Part shown: piece by piece, positions 56,470-64,000 of the stretch | Numbering within the stretch: position 1 is the stretch's first letter | Layout of the letters: each line of letters begins with the position of its first letter | Source of the DNA: Rhyzopertha dominica | Taxonomy: Eukaryota > Arthropoda > Insecta > Coleoptera > Bostrichidae | Assembly: GCA_025024175.1 (NCBI GenBank) | Contig: QCXZ01000086.1 | Span: forward strand, 14,908,245-14,972,244 | DNA length: 64,000 bases | Direction: 5' to 3' | Notes under the pieces: model-generated | Database searches by the model: none | What the model saw: only the letters and a program-made list of their open reading frames with translations | Told to the model about the DNA's origin: nothing | Position numbers and translations under genes: made by a program

Positions 56470-59400
56470 ATTTATAACTCGGTTAATAGAGTTGGTGCCA
56501 CGTAAGTTCTTTTGCAGAAAAATTTCCTTGTTAAATAGCTATCGATTTCCGCAAACAGATTTACTTGCACTACATCAAGGGCCCAGTTACTAGGAATATT
56601 TATAAACAATTATTTATAACCTGGTTAATAGAGTTGGTGCCACGTAAGTTCTTTTGCAGAAAAAATTCCTTCTTAAATAGCTATCGATTTCCGAAAACAG
56701 ATTTACTTGCACTACATCAAGGGCCCAGTTACTAACAATATTTATAAACAATTATTTATAACTCGGTTAATAGAGTTGGTGCCACGTAAGTTCTTTAGCA
56801 GAAAAATTTCCTTTTTAAATACCTATCGATTTCCGAAAACAGATTTACTTGCACTACATCAAGGGCCCAGTTATTAACAATACATATAAACAATTATTTA
56901 TAACTCGGTTAATAGAGTTGGTGCCACGTAAGTTCTTTAGCAGAAAAATTTCCTTCTTAAATACCTATCGATTTCCGAAGACAGATTTACTTGCACTACA
57001 TTGAGGGCCCAGTTATTAACAATATTTATAAACAATTATTTAATTGTTAGTGCCACGTAAGTTCTTTAGCAGAAAAATTTTCTTGTTAAATAGATATCGA
57101 TTTCCGAAAACAGATTTACTTGCACTACAGCAAGGGCCCAGTTATTAACATTATTTATAAACAATTATTTATAAGCCGGTTAATAGAGTTGGTGCCACGT
57201 AAGTTCTTTAGCAGAAAAATTTCTTTGATAAATAGCTATCGATTTCCGCAAACAGATTTACTTGCACTACACCAAGGGCCCAGTTATTAACAATNCTAAT
57301 AAATAATTATTTATNACTCGGTTAATAGAGTTGGTGCCACGCAAGTTCTTTAGCAGAAAAATTTTCTTGTTAAACAGCTATCGATTACCGAAAACAGATT
57401 TACTTTAACTACATCGAGGACCTAGTTATGAACAATACTTATAAACAATTATTTATAACTCGGTTAATAGAGTTGGTGCCACGCAAGTTCTTTAGTAGAA
57501 AACTTTCCTTGTTGAATAGCTATTGATTTCCGCAGGCAGATTTACTTGCACTACATCAAGGGCCCAGTTATTAACAATACTTATAAACAATTATTTATAA
57601 CTCGGTTAATAGATTTGATGCCACGTAAGCTCTTTAGCAGAAAAAATTCCTTGTTAAATAGCTATCGATTTCCGAAAACAGATTTACTTGCACTACTTTG
57701 AGGTCCCAGTTATTAACAATATTTATAAACAATTATTTAATTGCTAGTGCCACGTAAGTTCTTTAGCAGAAAAATTTCCTTGTTAAATAGCTATCGATTT
57801 CCGAAAACCAGATTTACTTGCACTACATTGAGGGCCCAGNTATTAACAATATTTATAAACAATTATATAATTGTTAGTGCCACGTAAGTTCTTTAGCAGA
57901 AAAATTTTCTTGTTAAATAGATATCGATTTCCGAAAACAGATTTACTTGCCACTACATCAAGGGCCCAGTTATTAACAATATTTATAAACAATTATTTAA
58001 TTGTTAGTGCCACGTAAGTTCTTTAGCAGAAAAATTTCCTTGTTAAATAGATATCGATTTCCGAAAACAGATTTACTTGCACTACATTGAGGTCCCAGTT
58101 ATTAACAATATTTATAAACAATTATTTAATTGCTAGTGCCACGTAAGTTCTGTAGCAGAAAAATTTCCTTGTTAAATAGCTATCGATTTCCGAAAACAGA
58201 TTTACTTGCACTACATTGAGGGCCCTGTTATTAACAATATTTATAAACAATTATATAATTGTTAGTGCCACGTAAGTTCTTTAGCAGAAAAATTTTCTTG
58301 TTAAATAGATATCGATTTCCGAAAACAGATTTACTTGCACTACAGCAAGGGCCCAGTTATTAACATTATTTATAAACAATTATTTATAAGCCGGTTAATA
58401 GAGTTGGTGCCACGTAAGTTCTTTAGCAGAAAAATTTCTTTGATAAATAGCTATCGATTTCCGCAAACAGATTTACTTGCACTACACCAAGGGCCCAGTT
58501 ATTAACAATTCTAATAAATAATTATTTATAACTCGGTTAATAGAGTTGGTGCCACGCAAGTTCTTTAGCAGAAAAATTTTCTTGTTAAATAGATATCGAT
58601 TTCCGAAAACAGATTTACTTGCACTACATTGAGGTCCCAGTTATTAACAATATTTATAAACAATTATTTAATTGCTAGTGCCACGTAAGTTCTTTAGCAG
58701 AAAAATTTCCTTGTTAAATAGCTATCGATTTCCGAAAACAGATTTACTTGCACTACATTGAGGGCCCAGTTATTAACAATATTTATAAACAATTATATAA
58801 TTGTTAGTGCCACGTAAGTTCTTTAGCAGAAAAATTTCTTGTTAAATAGATATCGATTTTCCGAAAACAGATTTACTTGCACTACAGCAAGGGCCCAGTT
58901 ATTAACAATATTTATAAACAATTATTTAATTATTAGTGCCACGTAAGTTCTTTAGCAGAAAAATTTCCTTGTTAAATAGATATCGATTTCCGAAAACAGA
59001 TTTACTTGCACTACACCAAGGGCCCAGTTATTAACAATACTAATAAATAATTATTTATAACTCGGTTAATAGAGTTGGTGCCACGCAAGTTCTTTTAGCA
59101 GAAAAATTTTCTTGTTAAATAGATATCGATTTCCGAAAACAGATTTACTTGCACTACATTGAGGGCCCAGTTATTAACAATATTTATAAACAATTATATA
59201 ATTGTTAGTGCCGACGTAAGTTCTTTAGCAGAAAAATTTTCTTGTTAAATAGATATCGATTTCCGAAAACAGATTTTACTTGCACTACATTGAGGGCCCA
59301 GTTATTAACAATATTTATAAACAATTATTTAATTGTTAGTGCCACCGTAAGTTCTTTAGCAGAAAAATTTCCTTGTTAAATAGATATCGATTTCCCGAAA

Positions 59401-62400
59401 ACAGATTTACTTGCACTACATGAGGTCCCAGTTATTAACAATATTTATAAACAATTATTTTAATTGCTAGTGCCACGTAAGTTCTGTAGCAGAAAAATTT
59501 CCTTGTTAAATAGCTATCGATTTCCGAAAACAGATTTACTTGCACTACATTGGGGCCCAGTTATTAACAATATTTATAAACAATTATTTAATTGCTAGTG
59601 CCACGTAAGTTCTGTAGCAGAAAAATTTCCTTGTTAAATAGATATCGATTTCCGAAAACAGATTTACTTGCACTACATGAGGGCCCAGTTATTAACAATA
59701 TTATAAAACAATTATTTAATTGTTAGTGCCACGTAAGTTCTTTAGCAGAAATATTTCCTTGTTAAATAGATATCGATTTCCGAAAACAGATTTACTTGCA
59801 CTACATGAGGTCCCAGTTATTAACAATATTTATAAACAATTATTTAATTGCTAGTGCCACGTAAGTTCTGTAGCAGGAAAAATTCCTTGTTAAATAGATA
59901 TCGATTTCCGAAAACAGATTTACTTGCACTACATTGAGGGCCCAGTTATTAACAATATTTATAAACAATTATAAATTGTTAGTGCCACGTAAGTTCTTTA
60001 GCAGAAAAATTTTCCTTGTTAAATAGATATCGATTTCCGAAAACAGATTTACTTGCACTACATTGAGGGCCCAGTTATTAACAATATTTATAAACAATTA
60101 TTTAATTGTTAGTGCCACGTAAGTTCTTTAGCAGAAAATTTCCTTGTTAAATAGATATCGATTTCCGAAAACAGATTTACTTGCACTACATTGAGGTCCC
60201 AGTTATTAACAATATTTATAAACAATTATTTAATTGCTAGTGCCACGTAAGTTCTGTAGCAGAAAAATTTTCCTTGTTAAATAGCTATCGATTTCCGAAA
60301 ACAGATTACTTGCACTACATTGAGGGCCCAGTTATTTAACAATATTTATAAACAATTATATAATTGTTAGTGCCACGTAAGTTCTCTAGCAGAAAAATTT
60401 TCTTGTTAAATAGATATCGATTTCCGAAAACAGATTTACTTGCACTACATTGAAGGGCCCAGTTATTAACAATATTTATAAACAATTATTTAATTGTTAG
60501 TGCCACGTAAGTTCTTTAGCAGAAAAATTTCCTTGTTAAATAGCTATCGATTTCCGAAAACAGATTTACTTGCACTACATTGAGCGGCCCAGTTATTAAC
60601 ACATATTTATAAACAATTATTTAATTGCTAGTGCCACGTAAGTTCTGTAGCAGAAAAATTTCCTTGGTTAAATAGCTATCGATTTCCGAAAACAGATTTA
60701 CTTGCAACTACATTGAGGGCCCAGTTTATTAACAATATTTATAAACAATTATATAATTGTTAGTGCCACGTAAGTTCTTTAGCAGAAAAATTTTCTTGTT
60801 TAAATAGATATCGATTTCCGAAAACAGATTTACTTGCACTACAGCAAGGGCCCAGTTATTAACAATATATATAAACATTATTTAATTGTTAGTGCCACGT
60901 AAGTTCTTTAGCAGAAAAATTTCCTTGTTAAATAGAATATCGATTTCCGAAAACAGATTTACTTGCACTACATTGAGGTCCCAGTTATTAACAATATTTA
61001 TAAACAATTATATAATTGTTAGTGCCACGTAAGTTCTTTAGCAGAAAAATTTTCTTGTTAAATAGATATCGATTTCCGAAAACAGATTTACTTGCACTAC
61101 AGCAAGGGCCCAGTTTATTAACAATATTTATAAACAATTATTTAATTGTTAGTGCCACGTAAGTTCTTTAGCAGAAAAAATTCCTTGTTAAATAGATTAT
61201 CGATTTCCGAAAACAGATTTACTTGCACTACGATTGAGGTCCCAGTTATTAACCAATATTTATAAACAAATTAATATAATTGTTAGTGCCACGTAAGTTC
61301 TTTAGCCAGAAAAGATTTCCTGTTAAAATAGATATCCGAATTCCGAAAACAGATTTACTTGCACTACCCAAGGGCCCAGTTATTAACAATATTAATAAAC
61401 AAATTATTATAACGGTTACTAGTTGCCGCCACTTAAGATTACCTTCGCAGAAAAATTTTCCTATGTTAAATAGCTTACGATTTCCCCGAAAACAAGATTT
61501 ACCTTGCACTACATTGAGGCCCAGTTATTAACAATATTTATAAACAATTATATAATTGTTAGTGCCACGTAAGTTCTTTAGCAGAAAAATTTTCTTGTTA
61601 AATAGATATCGATTTCCGAAAACAGATTTACTTGCACTACAGCAAGGGCCAGTTATTAACAATATTTATAAACAATTATTTAATTGTTAGTGCCACGTAA
61701 GTTCTTTAGCAGAAAAATTTCTTGTTAAATAGATATCGATTTCCGAAAACAGATTTACTTGCACTACATTGAGGTCCCAGTTATTAACAATATTTATAAA
61801 CAATTATATTTAATTGTTAGTGCCACGTAAGTTCTTTAGCAGAAAAATTTCTTGTTAAATAGATATCGATTTCCGAAAACAGATTTACTTGCACTACAAG
61901 GGCCCAGTTATTAACAATATTTATAAACAATTATTTAATTGTTAGTGCCACGTAATTCTTTAGCAGAAAAATTTCTTGTTAAATCTATCGATTTCCGAAA
62001 ACAGATTTACTTGCACTACATTGAGGCCCAGTTATTAACAATATTTATAAACAATTATATTAATTGTTAGTGCCACGTAAGTTTTTAGCAGAAAAAATTT
62101 CCTTGTTAAATAGATATCGATTTCCGAAAACAGATTTACTTGCACTACATTGAGGGCCAGTTATTAACAATATTTATAAACAATTATTTATTGTTTAGTG
62201 CCACGTAAGTTCTTTAGCAGAAAAATTTCCTTGTTAAATAGATATCGATTTCCGAAAACAGATTTACTTGCACTACAATTGAGGTCCCAGTTATTAAATA
62301 TTTATAAACAATTATTTATAATTGTTAGTGCCACGTAAGTTCTTTAGCAGAAAATTTCTTGTTAAATAGATATCGATTTCCGAAAACAGATTTACTTGCA

Positions 62401-64000
62401 CTACATTGAGGGCCCAGTTATTAATATTTATAAACAATTATTTAATTGTTAGTGCCACGTAAGTTCTTTAGCAGAAAAATTTCTTGTTAAATAGATATCG
62501 ATTTCCGAAAACAGATTTACTTGCACTACATTGAGGGCCCAGTTATTAACAATATTTATAAACAATTATTTAATTGTAGTGCCACGTAAGTTCTTTAGCA
62601 GAAAAATTTCCTTGTTAAATAGACTATCGATTTCCGAAAACAGATTTACTTGCACTACATTGAGGTCCCAGTTATTAACAAATATTTATAAACAATTATA
62701 TAATTGCTTAGTGCCACGTAAGTTCTTAGCCAGAAAAATTTTCTTGTTAAATAGATATCGATTTCCGAAAACAGATTTACTTGCACTACAGCAAGGGCCC
62801 CAGTTATTAACAATATTTATAAACAATTATTTAATTGTTAGTGCCACGTAAGTTCTTTAGCAGAAAAATTTCCTTGTTAAATAGATATCGCATTTCCGAA
62901 AACAGATTTACTTGCACTACATTGAGGCCAGTTATAACAATATTATAAACAATTATTTAATTGTTTAGTGCCACGTAAGTTCTTTAGCAGAAAATTTCCT
63001 TGTTAAATTAGATATCGATTTCCGAAAACAGATTTACTTGCACTACATTGAGGGCCCAGTTTTAACAATATTTATAAACAATTATTTAATTGTTAGTGCC
63101 ACGTAAGTTCTTTGCAGAAAAATTTCTTGTTAAATAGATATCGATTTCCGAAAACAGATTTACTTGCACTACATTGAGGGCCCAGTTATTAACAATATTT
63201 ATAAACAATTATTATAATTGTTTAGTGCCACGTAAGTTCTTTAGCAGAAAAATTTCTTGTTAAATAGATATCGATTTCCGAAAACAGATTTACTTGCACT
63301 ACAGCAAGGGCCCAGTTAACAATATTTATAACAATTATTTAATTGTTAGTGCCACGTAAGTTCTTTAGCAAAAATTTCCTTGTTAAATAGATATCGATTT
63401 CCGAAAACAGATTTACTTGCACTACATTGAGGTCCCAGTTATTAACAATATTTATAAACAATTATTTAATTGCTAGTGCCACGTAAGTTCTGTAGCAGAA
63501 AATTTCCTTGTTAAATAGCTATCGATTTCCGAAAACAGATTTACTTGCACTACATTGAGGGCCCAGTTATTAACAATATTTATAAACAATTATTTAATTG
63601 TTAGTGCCACGTAAGTTCTTTGTAGCAGAAAAATTTCCTTGTTAAATAGCTATCGATTTCCGAAAACAGATTTACTTGCACTACATTGAGGGCCCAGTTA
63701 TTAACAATATTTATAACAATTATAAATTGTTAGTGCCACGTAAGTTCTTTAGCAGAAAAATTTTCTTGTTAAATAGATATCGATTTCCGAAAACAGATTT
63801 ACTTGCACTACAGCAAGGGCCCAGTTATTAACAATATTTATAACAATTTTTAATTTAGTGCCACGTAAGTTCTTTAGCAGAAAAATTGTTAAATAGCTAT
63901 CGATTTCCGAAAACAGATTTACTTGCACTACATTGAGGGCCCAGTTATTAACAATATTTATAAACAATTATTTAATTGTTAGTGCCACGTAAGTTCTTTA
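56470..64000. repeat. Satellite DNA array, 142-bp and about 130-bp units
   Basis: Head-to-tail array continuing past the window edge; roughly 55-58 units. Landmarks in each unit are GTGCCACGTAAGTTC, TAGCAGAAAAATTT, ATCGATTTCCGAAAACAG, ATTTACTTGCACTAC and GGGCCCAGTTATTAACA. The first units are 142 bases apart (GTGCC at 56495, 56637, 56779, 56921). From 57050 the shorter form appears, in which the segment with CTCGGTTAATAGAGTTG is replaced by TTAATTGTTA. Divergence is low in the middle; single-base indels rise sharply after 61200. Open frames across it are chance readings. Confidence 0.97.

Noticed and set aside
61249..63967. Several open frames inside the satellite
   Set aside because: Created by single-base indels and periodic sequence; no unit has a conserved frame.
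56470..64000. CRISPR-like array
   Set aside because: Units are contiguous tandem copies without unique spacers, in a eukaryotic setting; it is a satellite.
1..64000. A host gene cluster or novel defence or biosynthetic system
   Set aside because: Every region with clear coding signal is a known retroelement or DNA transposon family; the remaining frames are short and unsupported.

Overview
This window looks like a transposon graveyard from an arthropod nuclear genome, most likely an insect. It is AT-rich, has scattered single ambiguous bases, and holds no recognisable single-copy host gene. No rRNA, tRNA, CRISPR or bacterial-type signal was seen. The element families present (Penelope-like elements, CR1/Jockey-type LINEs, BEL/Pao, hAT, Tc1/mariner-type DDE, PIF/Harbinger-type MITEs) suggest an insect, but the species cannot be named from the sequence. 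Almost every coding segment is a decayed pseudogene with stops and frameshifts.

Layout. 1-7654: a plus-strand CR1/Jockey-type LINE (LINE-A; ORF1 with a coiled coil and FP-like domain, ORF2 with endonuclease and reverse transcriptase, ATT-repeat tail). A 3.47-kb Penelope-like element (PLE-1) with long inverted terminal repeats sits inside its ORF1, flanked by a 12-bp target-site duplication. 7655-12115: a fragment of a dispersed repeat, then a roughly 4.2-kb foldback whose left arm carries a LINE reverse transcriptase piece (LINE-E). 12400-20668: a PLE fragment, LINE-B, a hAT transposase remnant and LINE-C. 20790-27370: minus-strand LINE-D, cut by a long-TIR foldback element at a TA site (21482-22659) and apparently by PLE-2 (23190-26940). 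PLE-2 has direct terminal repeats, each with a hammerhead-ribozyme-like motif, and its RT is interrupted by a roughly 0.75-kb repeat.

28106-34002: an almost full-length minus-strand BEL/Pao LTR retrotransposon with both LTRs, a tRNA-Tyr-type primer-binding site, a polypurine tract and all usual domains, all broken. 34234-36516: a TA-flanked inverted-repeat element containing PLE-3. 39116-41990: two inverted copies of the repeat seen inside PLE-2. 42093-43158: a BEL/Pao integrase fragment (BEL-2) bracketed by GC-rich inverted repeats. 45951-46171: a small MITE. 46504-48371: two back-to-back 0.93-kb Harbinger-type MITEs sharing one TTA. 52558-53449: a DDE transposase pseudogene. 56470 to the window end: a satellite array with a 142-bp unit and a derived unit of about 129-130 bp, containing longer duplicated blocks.

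The parts do not form a pathway. They form a nested insertion history: LINEs interrupted by PLEs and inverted-repeat DNA elements, PLEs interrupted by another repeat, and a satellite at one end. The most informative signals are the PLE terminal structures and ribozyme-like motifs, the repeat family that carries a piece of PLE RT at one edge, and the insertions whose removal restores a LINE reading frame.
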